64,000 bases of DNA from Bacillus safensis (GTDB taxonomy: Bacteria > Bacillota > Bacilli > Bacillales > Bacillaceae). The notes beneath the pieces were generated by a model that saw only the letters and a list, made by a program, of their open reading frames with translations, was not told the origin of the DNA and made no database searches. The DNA lies in the NCBI GenBank assembly GCA_030159235.1, contig BSBG01000002.1, positions 62,001 through 126,000 of the forward strand, written 5' to 3'. Positions 27,074 through 37,800 of the stretch are shown here, one piece after another (the first letter of the stretch is position 1; every line of letters begins with the position of its first letter). Both the position numbers and the translations under genes were made by a program.

Positions 27074-27948
27074 AATGTCCAGCTTTTTAAAAATTGCTCG
27101 GCCTTCTGTCTGCCTAGATCGACGAGCGCCTTTTTCTTTTCTGTCATGAGATGAAAATCGGTGGCAATGACGTGTTCTACAGGAATAAAAATAATATGAC
27201 GTTCGTGTTTTGTGGCGATATGTCTTTCGTCATGAGCACCACGCATCGTTTCAAAAAGAGCGCCAAACAGTTCAAACGCATTGCGGATGGAGTGTTGAGG
27301 GCGTTCTTTTTCGTTTGGGGTTAATGTCACACCGACGAATGGTCTTTTTTTCTCTTCAGCAAACAACCAAATTGGAAAATTGCTAAGCACTCCCCCATCT
27401 ACAATGGTACAAATGCCTTTTGAAGACCTCAGTTTGACAGGTTCGAAAAAATACGGCAGGCTGCAGCTCATTCGAATGGCCCTCGCAACGGAAAATCGCT
27501 CTGGATTTAAGCCATATGAAGGAAGGTCATCTGGCAGCACAAGGATTTTCCCATTGGTTAAATCGGACGCAACGATTTTGAGCGAATCCTTTTTGAGGTC
27601 TCCAAACACGGTGACCCCTTTTCGTTTTAACACATCTGTCAGCCATTTTTCCAGCCGGTCTCCTTTATAAAGACCGAGACGCCAGTAAATGGAGACCCAT
27701 CTGAGCATTTTAAACGGGATGAATTGACATCTCCTGTCAAGCAATTGGTGCTCATCCATTTCATCTAAAAGCGCCCGAATTTCCTGACTTGTAAAACCTG
27801 CTGCGATAAGTGAAGCAATAATTGCTCCAGCACTTGTACCAGCAAGGCGGACAAATTGAAAGCCTCTTGCTTCAAGCGCTTCGTAGGCACCTGCAAGCGC
27901 TGCCCCCTTAATGCCTCCACCTGAGAACACACCATCTATTTTCATCAA
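27070..27948 (-). CDS. yqhO: patatin-like phospholipase YqhO
   Basis: 292 residues. The patatin fold is shown by the oxyanion-hole GGGIKGAALAGAYEAL (about 10-25), the nucleophile elbow GTSAG (about 38-42) and the catalytic Asp in DGGVLSNFP. This points to a Ser-Asp dyad acyl hydrolase. No signal peptide is seen, so it is probably cytoplasmic. The substrate is unknown. It converges on yqhP with overlapping stop codons. Confidence 0.9.
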   Translation of the reverse strand: MMKIDGVFSGGGIKGAALAGAYEALEARGFQFVRLAGTSAGAIIASLIAAGFTSQEIRALLDEMDEHQLLDRRCQFIPFKMLRWVSIYWRLGLYKGDRLEKWLTDVLKRKGVTVFGDLKKDSLKIVASDLTNGKILVLPDDLPSYGLNPERFSVARAIRMSCSLPYFFEPVKLRSSKGICTIVDGGVLSNFPIWLFAEEKKRPFVGVTLTPNEKERPQHSIRNAFELFGALFETMRGAHDERHIATKHERHIIFIPVEHVIATDFHLMTEKKKALVDLGRQKAEQFLKSWTF

Positions 27949-28010
27949 GGAGCCCCCTTTGATTTCACGCTATTAATAGTGTAGGAGCATTTGCTTTCAA
28001 TTAGAACTTT

Positions 28011-28050
28011 AATCAAAAAGGACACCCATGCTAGGGTGTCCTTTTTGATT
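28011..28050. terminator. terminator after mntR
   Basis: AATCAAAAAGGACACCC and GGGTGTCCTTTTTGATT form a perfect 17-bp stem with a short loop. The right arm overlaps the mntR stop codon. Confidence 0.85.
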
Positions 28051-28483
28051 AAGATTCTTGATTTGTTTGTTCGTTTTTCTTTTGAATCGCTTTCAGCTGA
28101 ACAGATCGCTCATCGTTTTCTTCAAAAAATTGAACGAGATCGCCGATGCGGTCAATGCTGTTCCAGCTGAGATGATGTTCAATACCTTCTACATCATCAT
28201 AAATTTTCTCTTCATCTACACCAATGATTCTTAAAAATTGCTCTAGCAGTTCATGTCTGTATACGAGACGTTTTCCAATTTTTTTGCCTTTCGGGGTTAA
28301 AATTAGACCACGATACTTCTCATAAATGAGGTATTCATCTTTATCTAGCTTCTGAACCATTTTTGTTACAGAGGAGGGATGGACAGCGAGTGCTTCTGCA
28401 ATATCAGAGACTCTGGCATATCCTTTTTCTTCTATCAGCATATATATTTGTTCAATGTAATCTTCCATACTAGGTGTAGTCAT
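28049..28483 (-). CDS. mntR: manganese transport regulator MntR (DtxR family)
   Basis: 144 residues. An N-terminal winged helix (about 1-70) is followed by a dimerisation domain. All six Mn-binding residues known from B. subtilis MntR are at the same numbers: Asp8, Glu11, His77, Glu99, Glu102 and His103. It represses Mn uptake genes when Mn is sufficient. It has its own promoter region, after the lipM terminator. Confidence 0.97.
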   Translation of the reverse strand: MTTPSMEDYIEQIYMLIEEKGYARVSDIAEALAVHPSSVTKMVQKLDKDEYLIYEKYRGLILTPKGKKIGKRLVYRHELLEQFLRIIGVDEEKIYDDVEGIEHHLSWNSIDRIGDLVQFFEENDERSVQLKAIQKKNEQTNQES

Positions 28484-28542
28484 AAAACCCCTCCATAATG
28501 CACCTTTACTTAATAATCATCCCAATTCTACACCATCGCTCA

Positions 28543-28567
28543 TTAAAAAACAAGGAGTGTCCCTCGT
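28543..28567 (-). terminator. terminator of lipM
   Basis: A six-pair stem (ACGAGG with CCTTGT, one G-U) is followed on the minus strand by TTTTTT, directly after the lipM stop. Confidence 0.6.
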
Positions 28568-28568
28568 C

Positions 28569-29405
28569 TTAACGCTTGTAATTCCAATCATCTGAGGCAT
28601 ATTTCGTTTTGGCGAGATGATGGACAAACGCTAATTCTTCATCTGTCAGTTCATAAGGTACAAGCTCGATATTCAATCCTTTTTCAAACCCTCTTTTAAA
28701 CGCAGCACGTGCATCATCAATTGTACATGTTCGGTCTGATATTTCATTGATGGCGACCGCTTTGTTTTTAAAGCTTCGCTGCATCCGCTCTCTTACCCGG
28801 TCGTTTGGATAAAGGAACAAATCGAACAATTTGTCCTCATCCAGGTCAATTAAAATAGAGCCATGCTGGAGGATGACACCTTTTTGTCTCGTCTGAGCAC
28901 TGCCTGCTACCTTTCTGCCTTCAACAACAAGCTCGTACCACGAAGGGGCATCAAAGCATACAGATGATCTTGGATTTTTTAAACTCTCCTTTTCTTTATC
29001 TGTACGTGGAATGGCGAAATATGCATCAAGTCCCAGCTCTTTAAAGCCCTCTAAAATACCTTCTGAAATGACGCGGTACGCTTCTGTCACCGTTGCTGGC
29101 ATTTCTGGATGTTCCTCTGACACAATCACGCTGTAGGTCAGCTCCTGATCATGAAGTACCCCCCGACCTCCGGTTGGTCTGCGGACAAATCCAAGACCAT
29201 AGCGCTTGACGGCTTCTAGGTTGATTTCTTTTTCAACGTTCTGAAAGTACCCAACAGACAATGTTGCTGGATTCCATCCATAAAAGCGGATGACAGGCGG
29301 GATGAGCTTCTCGCTATGCCAATAAAGCAAGGCTTCGTCCATTGCCATGTTAAAGGCAGGGTCTTGGTTTCCTGAATCAATGAAACACCATTTCTCTTTT
29401 TGCAT
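28569..29405 (-). CDS. lipM: octanoyl-[acyl carrier protein]:GcvH octanoyltransferase
   Basis: 278 residues of the biotin/lipoate protein ligase fold. [19 protein letters not shown] (about 75-93) and [23 protein letters not shown] are the binding motifs. Cys150 (PRSSVC150FDAP) matches the acyl-enzyme cysteine of B. subtilis LipM. It starts lipoate assembly by loading octanoate onto GcvH. The gcv operon lies about 0.6 kb away. AGAAGGGA precedes the ATG. Confidence 0.95.
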   Translation of the reverse strand: MQKEKWCFIDSGNQDPAFNMAMDEALLYWHSEKLIPPVIRFYGWNPATLSVGYFQNVEKEINLEAVKRYGLGFVRRPTGGRGVLHDQELTYSVIVSEEHPEMPATVTEAYRVISEGILEGFKELGLDAYFAIPRTDKEKESLKNPRSSVCFDAPSWYELVVEGRKVAGSAQTRQKGVILQHGSILIDLDEDKLFDLFLYPNDRVRERMQRSFKNKAVAINEISDRTCTIDDARAAFKRGFEKGLNIELVPYELTDEELAFVHHLAKTKYASDDWNYKR

Positions 29406-29619
29406 ATAAAAATCCCTTCTCTTTTACGTAGTCAATGTTAGATGATGGTGGTGACCACCGGTTTTCTCTCTTCATCAGTCTATCAAATAGGGAAGGAATT
29501 GAAAATAATTCTTCCCATTTATGATGACAAGTTTCTTTTGCTTTACTATAATAGTATTTGTCTAAAACGTACCATCAGACAGGCTACTGTGCTGATGTTC
29601 AAGAAGGAGTCGAGTTGTA

Positions 29620-30006
29620 TTGTCAATATTCAACTATATCGTCCTCTCACTTTGTGGACTTTTCGTTCTTTATTCCATCGGCAGCTACATTTATCAGCAG
29701 CGCATTATGAAAACGCTGACGGAAGCAGAATTTATTAAAGGTTACCGCAAAGCCCAACTCATTGATGTGAGAGAGCCAAATGAGTTTGAAGGCGGACATA
29801 TTTTAGGGGCAAGAAATATCCCTCTTTCCCAATTAAAACAGCGCAAAAATGAAATACGTCCTGATAAGCCTGTTTATCTCTATTGCCAAAATAACTTTAG
29901 AAGCGGAAAAGCAGCCCAAACTTTACGGAAAAACGGCTGCCGTGAGATTTATAATTTAAAAGGCGGCTTTAAAAAATGGGGCGGCCGGATCAAAACGAAG
30001 AACTAA
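29620..30006 (+). CDS. yqhL: membrane-anchored rhodanese YqhL
   Basis: 128 residues. An N-terminal membrane segment (about 3-24) is followed by a rhodanese domain (about 33-125) with the active-site loop YLYCQNNFRSG and Cys89. Family members transfer sulfane sulfur, but the partner here is unknown. The start is TTG (MSIFNYI) with AAGGAG ten bases upstream, as the protein alignment expects. It is divergent from lipM and convergent with gcvPB. Confidence 0.9.
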   Translation: MSIFNYIVLSLCGLFVLYSIGSYIYQQRIMKTLTEAEFIKGYRKAQLIDVREPNEFEGGHILGARNIPLSQLKQRKNEIRPDKPVYLYCQNNFRSGKAAQTLRKNGCREIYNLKGGFKKWGGRIKTKN

Positions 30007-30049
30007 CAAAAAAGACTCTGGGAGCATCATTCCCCCTGAGTCTTTTTTC
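30007..30049. terminator. bidirectional terminator between yqhL and gcvPB
   Basis: AAAAAAGACTC pairs with GAGTCTTTTTT around a 19-base loop, with A/T runs serving both strands. Confidence 0.85.
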
Positions 30050-30050
30050 T

Positions 30051-31511
30051 TTATTTTCTTTCAAAAACGAGAACTGGGTTCCGAGCGGCCTTTGTTTCGT
30101 CCATTCGTTTCACAACCGTTGTATGCGGCGCTTCCTGTACCACTTCAGGATTCTCTTCTGCTTCTTTGGCAATTTGAATCATTGCTTCAATGAATGCATC
30201 AAGCGTTTCTTTTGATTCTGTTTCAGTCGGTTCAATCATGATACATTCCTCTACATTAAGCGGGAAGTAGATTGTTGGCGGATGGTAGCCAAAATCAAGT
30301 AATCGTTTGGCAATATCCAGTGTCCGCACACCTAATTTTTTCTGACGTCTACCTGAAAGGACAAATTCATGCTTACAGTGACGATCAAACGGCAAATCGT
30401 AATGAGCACTTAAGCGGCGCATCATATAGTTCGCATTTAACACCGCATTATCAGTTACAGCCTTTAAGCCGTCTGGTCCCATAGAGCGGATATACGCATA
30501 TGCTCTGACGTTAATGCCAAAGTTTCCGTAAAATGGCTTCACGCGTCCAATTGATTCTGGACGATCATCATCAAAGTAATAACGCCCTTCCTTCTTCACA
30601 AGCACCGGCTTTGGCAAGTAAGGAATCAAATCCTTTTTCACACCTACAGGACCTGAACCAGGACCTCCGCCTCCGTGTGGGCCTGTAAAGGTTTTATGAA
30701 GGTTCAAGTGAACGACATCAAACCCCATATCCCCCGGTCTTGCTCTGCTTAAAACGGCATTCAAGTTGGCTCCATCATAATAAAGTTTACCGCCAGCTCC
30801 GTGAACGATTTCCGCCATTTCTAAAATATTTTCTTCAAATAAGCCGAGTGTATTCGGGTTTGTGAGCATTAAAGCAGCTGTTTCTTCATTAACAACACGG
30901 CGTAAATCCTCTAAATCAACAAGCCCGTTTTCATCAGACGCAACGGTAATGGTTTCAAATCCAGCCACTGTCGCAGATGCCGGATTCGTTCCATGCGCAG
31001 AATCAGGCACGATGACTTTCGTACGCTTATGATCTCCTTTTGCTTCATGGTACGCACGGATCATCATAAGTCCCGTCCATTCGCCATGTGCTCCTGCCGC
31101 AGGCTGTAGTGTCACAGCGTCCATTCCCGTAATTTCTTCAAGATGATCACCTAGGTCATGTAGCAATTCTAATGCTCCCTGCACTGTGTCTGCATCCTGT
31201 AGTGGATGGACTTGTGAGAAACCTGCAAGGCGTGCGACCTTTTCATTAATCTTCGGATTATATTTCATCGTACAAGAGCCAAGAGGATAAAATCCGGAAT
31301 CGACCCCATGATTGCGTCTTGATAGTGCGGTATAATGACGCATAATATCAAGCTCAGAAACTTCAGGAAGTTCAGCATCCTCATGACGGATGTAAGTCTC
31401 ATCAAATAAAGACGGGATCTCCTGTTCAGGTACATCTAAATCAGGCAGACTGTACCCAATTCTTCCTTCTTTGGATAATTCAAAAATAAGCGGCTGATCT
31501 TGTTTATTCAT
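30051..31511 (-). CDS. gcvPB: glycine decarboxylase subunit 2 (P-protein)
   Basis: 486 residues from the ATG at 31511 (MNKQDQPL), which overlaps the gcvPA end and has GGGGGAT upstream; an earlier in-frame start would add 11 residues. It is PLP-dependent, with the Schiff-base Lys in [16 protein letters not shown]. With GcvPA it decarboxylates glycine and passes aminomethyl to lipoyl-GcvH. It is the last gene of the operon. Confidence 0.97.
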   Translation of the reverse strand: MNKQDQPLIFELSKEGRIGYSLPDLDVPEQEIPSLFDETYIRHEDAELPEVSELDIMRHYTALSRRNHGVDSGFYPLGSCTMKYNPKINEKVARLAGFSQVHPLQDADTVQGALELLHDLGDHLEEITGMDAVTLQPAAGAHGEWTGLMMIRAYHEAKGDHKRTKVIVPDSAHGTNPASATVAGFETITVASDENGLVDLEDLRRVVNEETAALMLTNPNTLGLFEENILEMAEIVHGAGGKLYYDGANLNAVLSRARPGDMGFDVVHLNLHKTFTGPHGGGGPGSGPVGVKKDLIPYLPKPVLVKKEGRYYFDDDRPESIGRVKPFYGNFGINVRAYAYIRSMGPDGLKAVTDNAVLNANYMMRRLSAHYDLPFDRHCKHEFVLSGRRQKKLGVRTLDIAKRLLDFGYHPPTIYFPLNVEECIMIEPTETESKETLDAFIEAMIQIAKEAEENPEVVQEAPHTTVVKRMDETKAARNPVLVFERK

Positions 31512-32850
31512 GGCGATCCCCCAATTCCTTGATAAACCTATCAATTTCTTCCTTTGTTCTTAGCTCTGTCACGGCTACAAGCATGTGCTGCTGAAGCTCT
31601 GGGTAGTCCAGCCCTAAGTCGTAGCCACCGATGATTCCTTTTTCAAGCAATCGTTTATTGGCTTCTTTCACAGGCTCCTGTAACTTGATCACAAATTCAT
31701 TAAAATGAGCCCCTTCTACATCCGCCTTCAGTCCATATTTTTCTGCCTGCGTCTTGGCATAGTGGGCTTTTTGCACGTTTTGATAGGCGATCTCTTTGAT
31801 GCCTGCTTTTCCAAGTGCCGTCATGGCAACAGAAGCGGCTAACGCATTCAATGCTTGGTTTGAGCAAATATTTGACGTCGCTTTATCTCTTCGAATATGC
31901 TGCTCACGCGCTTGAAGGGTCAGCACAAATCCACGAACGCCATTTTCGTCTTCTGTCTGCCCGACTAAACGACCTGGCACTTTTCTCATCAATTTTTTCG
32001 TCACAGCAAAATACCCGCAATGAGGTCCGCCAAATGCAGCCGGGATGCCAAACGGCTGTGCATCACCAACAACAATGTCTGCTCCAAGTTTTCCAGGCGG
32101 CGTCAGTAGTCCGAGTGCAAGCGGATTACTAGAAACAATGAACAGGCTTTTTCCTTTATGCGCAATGGGTTCAATGTTTTTTAACGGCTCGACTACACCA
32201 AAAAAGTTTGGATATTGCACAAGAACTGCTGCTGTATCATCGCAGACAGCCTTTTCCAATGCAGCTAGATCTGTCTGCCCTTTTTTCGCAGGTACTTCAA
32301 CAACTTCAATGTGCTGTCCTTTGGCGTATGTTTTCAGCACTGCTCTTGATTCGGGGTGAACCGTTTCAGAAACAACCACTTTTTTCTTCTTTGTGTGTCC
32401 CGCAGCCAGCATCGCCGCTTCAGCAAGTGCAGTCCCGCCATCATACATCGAGGAGTTGGCAAGATCCATACCAGTCAGCTCAGCAATCATTGTTTGAAAT
32501 TCAAAGATGGCTTGCAGTTCACCTTGCGAAATCTCGGGCTGATAAGGTGTATACGCTGTATAAAATTCAGAGCGCGAGATGACATGATCGACAATGACAG
32601 GCTGATAATGATCATATACACCTGCACCAAGAAACGATGCATAGGAAACTGTATCCTTATTCTTTGCAGCTAATCGGGATAATTCTCTTAGAAGCTCTGT
32701 TTCCGATGCGGCTTCTTTGATGTTGTATGCTCCTTTGAATCTGACCTTCTCTGGGATATCTGAAAAAAGCTCATCAATCGACTGAACGCCGATGACATCC
32801 AGCATATCTTTTTGATCTTGCTCTGTTTGCGGCAAATACCTATGCTTCAT
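31504..32850 (-). CDS. gcvPA: glycine decarboxylase subunit 1 (P-protein)
   Basis: 448 residues, the standard length of the alpha subunit in split P-proteins. It keeps the aminotransferase-like fold ([23 protein letters not shown] and [13 protein letters not shown]) but lacks the PLP lysine, which is in GcvPB. AGAGG precedes the ATG. It follows gcvT by 16 bases. Confidence 0.97.
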   Translation of the reverse strand: MKHRYLPQTEQDQKDMLDVIGVQSIDELFSDIPEKVRFKGAYNIKEAASETELLRELSRLAAKNKDTVSYASFLGAGVYDHYQPVIVDHVISRSEFYTAYTPYQPEISQGELQAIFEFQTMIAELTGMDLANSSMYDGGTALAEAAMLAAGHTKKKKVVVSETVHPESRAVLKTYAKGQHIEVVEVPAKKGQTDLAALEKAVCDDTAAVLVQYPNFFGVVEPLKNIEPIAHKGKSLFIVSSNPLALGLLTPPGKLGADIVVGDAQPFGIPAAFGGPHCGYFAVTKKLMRKVPGRLVGQTEDENGVRGFVLTLQAREQHIRRDKATSNICSNQALNALAASVAMTALGKAGIKEIAYQNVQKAHYAKTQAEKYGLKADVEGAHFNEFVIKLQEPVKEANKRLLEKGIIGGYDLGLDYPELQQHMLVAVTELRTKEEIDRFIKELGDRHE

Positions 32851-32866
32851 CCTCTATTCCCCCTCG

Positions 32867-33964
32867 TTATTTGGCTCTTTTATAAAATGGTGTTGCGACG
32901 ATTTTGGCTTTTAGACGTTTTTTGCGAACTTGTACTTCCACCTCTGCCCCAAGCTGCGCCTCTGATGTGTCAATCAAAGCAAGCCCGATATTTTTCTTTA
33001 ATGTTGGGGATTGTGTGCCTGTTGTGACAATTCCCACCTGCTTTTCTCCTGCAAAGACTGGGTAGTCAGTACGCGGAATCCCTTTATCAATCATTTCAAT
33101 GCCGACAAGCTTCCGCTTCGATCCCGCTTCTTTTTGTTTTTGGAGGGCAGCTTTTCCGATAAAATCAGCCTCTTTATCCGTTTTGACAGCAAAACCAATT
33201 CCGCCTTCTAATGGGGATATCTCCTTTGTCAGCTCCTGGCCATAAAGCGGAAGTCTTGCTTCAAATCTCAAGGTATCACGTGCACCGAGTCCGCACGGTA
33301 TTAATCCTTTTGGCTGCCCTGCTTCTAGTAAAGCTGACCAAAGATGGACAGCGTCTTCTGACCGGCAGTAGATTTCAAAGCCGTCTTCTCCTGTGTAGCC
33401 TGTTCTAGAAACAAGCACTTCTTTATTCGCGACCTCAGCTTTTGATAAAAATGTAAATGCCTTAAGCGATGTCACCTCTTCATCTGCCACCTCTTTGATG
33501 ATGTCAGCAGCTAGAGGTCCTTGAAGCGCTAGCAAGGCGGTTTGATCAGACATATTTTTGATCAATACGTCATCCTCACCTTGATGCTTAAAGAGCCAAT
33601 CCACGTCTTTTTCAATATTTGATGCATTGATGACAAGCAGATAGTCATTCTTTTCTTTTTGGTAGACGAGCAGGTCATCTACCGTTCCGCCATCTTCATA
33701 ACACATGGCTGTATATAGTGCCTTACCGTCTGTCAGCTTAGACACATCATTGGTTAATAACCTTTGTAAAAAAGGAAGGGCATCTTGACCTTTGACTTCC
33801 ACCTCACCCATGTGAGACACATCAAAAAGTCCTGCTTTTGTTCGAACAGCTTCATGTTCTTCTTTAATGGAAGAAAATTGGACAGGTAATTCCCAGCCCC
33901 CGAAGTCAATGGTTTTTGCGCCAAACGTTTCATACGCATGAAAAAGCGGTGTTCGTTTCAACAT
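32867..33964 (-). CDS. gcvT: aminomethyltransferase (T-protein)
   Basis: 365 residues from ATG at 33964 (MLKRTPLF), with GGGGG nine bases upstream. GCV_T domain: [21 protein letters not shown] (with the catalytic-region Asp), [15 protein letters not shown], then the C-terminal barrel ending TPFYKRAK. It transfers the methylene of aminomethyl-GcvH to tetrahydrofolate, linking glycine breakdown to the C1 pool that FolD uses. It is the first gene after the riboswitch. Confidence 0.98.
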   Translation of the reverse strand: MLKRTPLFHAYETFGAKTIDFGGWELPVQFSSIKEEHEAVRTKAGLFDVSHMGEVEVKGQDALPFLQRLLTNDVSKLTDGKALYTAMCYEDGGTVDDLLVYQKEKNDYLLVINASNIEKDVDWLFKHQGEDDVLIKNMSDQTALLALQGPLAADIIKEVADEEVTSLKAFTFLSKAEVANKEVLVSRTGYTGEDGFEIYCRSEDAVHLWSALLEAGQPKGLIPCGLGARDTLRFEARLPLYGQELTKEISPLEGGIGFAVKTDKEADFIGKAALQKQKEAGSKRKLVGIEMIDKGIPRTDYPVFAGEKQVGIVTTGTQSPTLKKNIGLALIDTSEAQLGAEVEVQVRKKRLKAKIVATPFYKRAK

Positions 33965-34030
33965 CAATCGTTTCCCCCTTTTTTCTTACAGTACAGATGA
34001 CAAGCTGAATTTTCAGAAAAAAATCACAGC

Positions 34031-34078
34031 AAAAAAGGACAGAGCGCTCCCTTTTATCAAAAAGAAGTCTCTGTCCTT
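34031..34078 (-). terminator. riboswitch-controlled terminator before gcvT
   Basis: GGACAGAG and CTCTGTCC form a stem with a long loop followed on the minus strand by TTTTTT. The upstream arm is adjacent to the 3' end of the second glycine aptamer. This fits the known mechanism in which glycine binding prevents termination. Confidence 0.75.
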
Positions 34079-34281
34079 GCACCTGAAAGTTTACAGCACA
34101 ACATCATTGTGCGTTTTCCCCTTTGGTGGTTTGCTAAAAACCGATGCGCAAACACTCTCCAGAGTTGCGTCCGGTAAGAGTACTTTTGCCTGAGAGATTC
34201 ACTGATTCCATTCAGCTTGCTCCTTCGGCGCCTGCCAGTGCAAAATAACCGCCAAGTCTCTCCCCATACCATCATCCGCTC
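34068..34281 (-). ncRNA. tandem glycine riboswitch (gcvT motif)
   Basis: Two gcvT-type aptamers in series on the minus strand. The first has GGAGAGACTTGGCGG, CGCCGAAGGAGCAA and AATCTCTCAGGCAAAAG. The second has GGAGAGTGTTTGCGCA, CACCAAAGGGG and CTTTCAGGTGCAAGGACAGAG. These CCGAAGGAGCAA/CAGGCAAAAG blocks are diagnostic. It lies about 100 bases upstream of gcvT with a terminator between them, and switches the operon on when glycine is abundant. Confidence 0.95.
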
Positions 34282-34525
34282 ATATTTTTCACATTTATTG
34301 GACATACTATCAAAATGGGTGACTTATTTTCTAGATCACTTACCAACATCCTACCATTAGAAACGGATGAAGAGCAACAGAAAAATCATTAACATTTTCA
34401 AAATAACCTTTCGATATCGTTCGCTTTTATTCAAATATATAGTCTTTTAAATGCCTCTAAAAAAATGAAGCGTTTAAAAACAGAACAATTTTATCAGAAC
34501 CCTACTAGAAAGGCAGGCGGTCACA

Positions 34526-36196
34526 TTGAATATTCAAACGATTTTTGATCAGGAATGGGCAAGTGAATTTCAGCAGCGGCTTTCAGCAGACGGCCCCTGG
34601 GCGAACTGGGATATGTATCGTTTAGCGGCGCAGGTTCAAAACATCACAGCCATTGATTCATTCGAGGGGCTGCAAGCTCCCGCGCACCTGCCTGCATTCA
34701 CGCCTTTAAAACACCAGCTTGAAGTAGCCAAAAGAGTCGTAGAAGAGATGAATGGGAAAGCCATTCTAGCAGATGAAGTGGGACTTGGAAAAACCGTAGA
34801 AGCAGGACTCATTATCAAAGAATACATGATTCGTGGACTTGCCAAAAAGATTCTCATTCTCGTCCCTGCCTCCCTTGTGTCTCAATGGGTTCAGGAGCTG
34901 CGGACGAAATTTTACATTGATGCTGTTGAACAAAAAAAGAGCTATGTGTGGGAGCAATGTGACGTTGTGGTTTCCTCCATTGATACAGCCAAAAGACAGC
35001 CGCATCGAGACACGATTTTATCGATTGCCTACGATATAGTCATTATCGATGAAGCACACAAACTGAAAAACAATAAAACGAAAAACTATGAATTTGTAAG
35101 AAACCTGAATAAGAAGTTCTGCCTGCTGCTGACAGCGACACCTATTCAAAACCGAATCGGAGAAATATTTAATCTCGTTTCCCTTTTAAAGCCAGGCCAC
35201 CTAGGAAATGAACATCAATTTAAAGATGTCTTTGCCAAAAAGGACTTGCAGCTTGAAGACCATGACCGATTAAAACAGCTAGTCAATAAAGTCATGATTC
35301 GTAACCGAAGAGAAGACACAGGCATCGAGTGGACAAAACGGCATGTCAAAACGATTTCCATTAATTTCTCTCCGACAGAACAAGCTTTGTATGATGAAAT
35401 CTGCAAGCTGAAAGAAAATCCGTCTTATACAAAGCACATGTTTTCCATTATGACCTTAGAACGAGAATGCTGTTCCAGCCGAGAGGCGGTGTATATGACG
35501 ATTAAAAAAATGCAGGAAGAAGAAAAACATATCCTGGGATCTTCTGCTATAGCGCAAATTATGGAGAAAATCAACCAAGTGGAGCAAAACTCCAAAGCGC
35601 TTGAAGTGGTTAAGCTTATTCAGCAGTTAAATGAAAAGGTCATTATTTTCACCGAATACCGCGCGACACAAATTTATTTACAATGGTTTCTTCAGCAAAA
35701 TGGCATCAGCTCCGTTCCTTTTCGGGGCGGCTTTAAGCGGGGCAAAAAAGATTGGATGAAAGATTTATTTAGAGAACGTGCGCAAGTGCTAATTGCGACA
35801 GAAGCTGGCGGCGAAGGAATCAACCTTCAGTTTTGCAACCAAATCATCAACTACGATCTTCCTTGGAACCCGATGCGTTTAGAACAGAGAATTGGACGTA
35901 TCCACCGTCTTGGCCAAGAGCGAGATGTCCACATTTACAATATGGCAACGAACAGCACCGTTGAGGAGCATATTTTAAAGCTTTTATATGAAAAAATTCA
36001 GCTGTTTGAAAACGTCATAGGCGATTTAGATGATATTTTAACAAAGATTGATATAAAAGATGCCGAAACAGAATTGCATCAGATTCTCTTCCAGCATGAA
36101 TCGGATGGAGATATGAAAAAGAAATTAACCCAATTTGCTTCATATTTAACAGAAGCACAAACACCACTTTTAGAAAAAAGACAGCAAGGCTCATAA
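34526..36196 (+). CDS. yqhH: SNF2-family helicase/ATPase YqhH
   Basis: 556 residues. The SWI2/SNF2 ATPase core has Walker A DEVGLGKT (83-90), DEAH in IIDEAHKLKN, the TATPIQNR motif III, and a helicase C domain with EAGGEGINLQFC and RIGRIHRLGQ. The protein consists of the motor only, with no accessory DNA-binding domain. The start is TTG (MNIQTIF) with a GGCGG-type ribosome site. The role in Bacillus is unknown. It pairs with yqhG, 14 bases downstream. Confidence 0.92.
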   Translation: MNIQTIFDQEWASEFQQRLSADGPWANWDMYRLAAQVQNITAIDSFEGLQAPAHLPAFTPLKHQLEVAKRVVEEMNGKAILADEVGLGKTVEAGLIIKEYMIRGLAKKILILVPASLVSQWVQELRTKFYIDAVEQKKSYVWEQCDVVVSSIDTAKRQPHRDTILSIAYDIVIIDEAHKLKNNKTKNYEFVRNLNKKFCLLLTATPIQNRIGEIFNLVSLLKPGHLGNEHQFKDVFAKKDLQLEDHDRLKQLVNKVMIRNRREDTGIEWTKRHVKTISINFSPTEQALYDEICKLKENPSYTKHMFSIMTLERECCSSREAVYMTIKKMQEEEKHILGSSAIAQIMEKINQVEQNSKALEVVKLIQQLNEKVIIFTEYRATQIYLQWFLQQNGISSVPFRGGFKRGKKDWMKDLFRERAQVLIATEAGGEGINLQFCNQIINYDLPWNPMRLEQRIGRIHRLGQERDVHIYNMATNSTVEEHILKLLYEKIQLFENVIGDLDDILTKIDIKDAETELHQILFQHESDGDMKKKLTQFASYLTEAQTPLLEKRQQGS

Positions 36197-36210
36197 AGGA
36201 GAGTTGATCA

Positions 36211-37008
36211 ATGGAGCAGCGTGACATTCACACCTTTCTTCTCCGTTTCTTTCAGGCGAATCAATGCAGCATATTAGAAGAAAGTGCAGGACATATGACC
36301 GTCCAGCTGACAATTGAAATGGATAAATTGATTATGAACCGCCCTTTTTACTGGCACTGGCTTGAAAAAACTGGCGGCATCCCTGAACCACGGCAATTGA
36401 CTTTCATCACAGATCAAAAAAAAGCTGGTAATACAGTTGAGGGTGAATTCATTCACTTCGGCTCCCCTCGATTGTTTCAAATATTTGAGGCTGTCAAACA
36501 ACAGGGCCGTTTTATCCGCCTTTATGAACGAGTCAGCCCGCTCACGAATAACCAGATCGCACTTGAGCCGTGGCTTGGTCTCAATGTGACAATTTCTTAC
36601 CTTGCAGATCGGAAAAAGGATAAGCTATTATCACTAGGCCTTCATCTCATACGCGGAGAAGTCATTGAACAATTTCAAGAAAAGTTAGAAACTCGTGAGC
36701 TGTCATCTCACATTCCCGATTATTGCTTTACGATGAGTACAATGATTAAACCTGAAAGCGGAATTAAACGACTCTATAGCCTAATGGAACGTTATGCCTA
36801 TGAGGAGCCGAACGATTGGGCAGTGAGAGCTGTTCAAAAATGGAAGGAAGACTCCGAACTTTTAAACCAATTTTATGAAGGGACTTCAGACACATCTGTA
36901 GAATATGAAATAGAAAGACAAGCACTCAAAACTTTATACGAGCCAAAAATCAGTCTTACGATTGAAAATGGGGGTCTTTTTTACTTACAGCAAAAAAGAG
37001 GAGGTTGA
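36211..37008 (+). CDS. yqhG: conserved protein YqhG
   Basis: 265 residues, soluble, with no motif I can name. Conserved features visible are RPFYWHWLEKTGGIPEP (about 40-56) and EPWLGLNVTISYLADRKKD. AAGGAG precedes the ATG. The fixed pairing with the SNF2 protein YqhH in Bacillus suggests the two act together, but that is an inference. Confidence 0.85.
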   Translation: MEQRDIHTFLLRFFQANQCSILEESAGHMTVQLTIEMDKLIMNRPFYWHWLEKTGGIPEPRQLTFITDQKKAGNTVEGEFIHFGSPRLFQIFEAVKQQGRFIRLYERVSPLTNNQIALEPWLGLNVTISYLADRKKDKLLSLGLHLIRGEVIEQFQEKLETRELSSHIPDYCFTMSTMIKPESGIKRLYSLMERYAYEEPNDWAVRAVQKWKEDSELLNQFYEGTSDTSVEYEIERQALKTLYEPKISLTIENGGLFYLQQKRGG

Positions 37009-37190
37009 CTCATGGTCCCCCTCCCTTTTATGTGACATACAATTTTCGATCAGTCTAAAGCACAGTTTGTCTGTTTGTATTGGGCGGAAACATGACGCAA
37101 GCAAACTATGAGGTCTTACCACCTTTGTCTTTCCATTTCATGCGTTAAGTGCCTGAAATACATCATTCAGTATTTTAGGAGGGTATTTGT

Positions 37191-37355
37191 ATGGAAAAGA
37201 AAACGAACAAATTAGACAGTGAATGGGTTCAATTATTAAACAAAGCTCGCAATGCAGGTCTAACAGTCGAAGAAGTCCGTCATTTCCTCAAATCAAATGA
37301 AAAGTCCTCTGAGTCTCCCCCTCTGGTAAGAAGTCATTCTATCAAACCTTTCTGA
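37191..37355 (+). CDS. sinI: SinI, antagonist of SinR
   Basis: 54 residues, starting MEKKTNKLDSEWVQLL and ending RSHSIKPF. The helix-turn-helix dimerisation hook (LDSEWVQLLNKARNAGLTVEEVRHFLK in part) mimics the SinR C-terminal helices, so SinI forms a heterodimer with SinR and frees its operators. TTAGGAGGG precedes the ATG. It lies 33 bases before sinR. I see no convincing promoter or 0A box in 37009-37190. Confidence 0.95.
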   Translation: MEKKTNKLDSEWVQLLNKARNAGLTVEEVRHFLKSNEKSSESPPLVRSHSIKPF

Positions 37356-37359
37356 ATGT

Positions 37360-37367
37360 GCTATAAT
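37360..37367 (+). promoter_or_regulatory. extended -10 promoter for sinR in the sinI-sinR gap
   Basis: TGTGCTATAAT (TATAAT at 37362-37367) lies about 22 bases before the sinR start and overlaps the end of sinI. The -35 region is weak. B. subtilis sinR has a constitutive promoter in the same place. Confidence 0.6.
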
Positions 37368-37388
37368 ATCGAAAGGAAGGTGATGACA

Positions 37389-37724
37389 TTGATTGGCCAG
37401 CGTATTAAACAATACCGCAATGAAAAAGGCTACTCACTATCAGAACTGGCCGAAAAGGCTGGGGTAGCGAAGTCTTATTTAAGCTCAATAGAAAGAAACT
37501 TGCAAACAAACCCCTCCATTCAATTTCTTGAAAAAGTCTCCGCTGTTCTGGACGTCTCGGTTCATACACTTTTAAACGAGAAAGATGAAACCGAATACGA
37601 TGGTCAATTAGATAGTGAATGGGAAAAACTAGTTCGAGATGCAATGACATCAGGGGTTTCGAAAAAGCAATTTCGTGAATTTTTAGATTATCAAATCTGG
37701 AAAAAAAAGCAAGAAGAGGAGTAA
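37389..37724 (+). CDS. sinR: SinR, master repressor of biofilm matrix genes
   Basis: 111 residues from a TTG start (MIGQRIKQYRNEKG), with AAGGTGATG upstream, the same start and length as B. subtilis SinR. The N-terminal XRE-type helix-turn-helix (about 5-60, SELAEKAGVAKSYLSSIERN) is nearly identical to B. subtilis. The C-terminal dimerisation domain (about 74-111, LDSEWEKLVRDAMTSGVSKKQF) is the part that SinI mimics. It represses tapA-sipW-tasA, whose operators lie 2 kb away in this window. Confidence 0.98.
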   Translation: MIGQRIKQYRNEKGYSLSELAEKAGVAKSYLSSIERNLQTNPSIQFLEKVSAVLDVSVHTLLNEKDETEYDGQLDSEWEKLVRDAMTSGVSKKQFREFLDYQIWKKKQEEE

Positions 37725-37774
37725 AGCGCACGTTTTAGCGCATACTCCTCCAATTGCTATGCAGACCTTGATAT

Positions 37775-37800
37775 CAGTCTAAAGACTGCCTTTATTTTTT
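37775..37800 (+). terminator. weak terminator after sinR
   Basis: CAGTCT/AGACTG with a two-base loop is followed by CC and a TTTATTTTTT tract that runs into the tasA stop codon from the other strand. Confidence 0.5.

Noticed and set aside
34057-34305. Minus-strand ORF of 82 codons upstream of gcvT
   Set aside because: It is the tandem glycine riboswitch; the apparent protein is a by-product.
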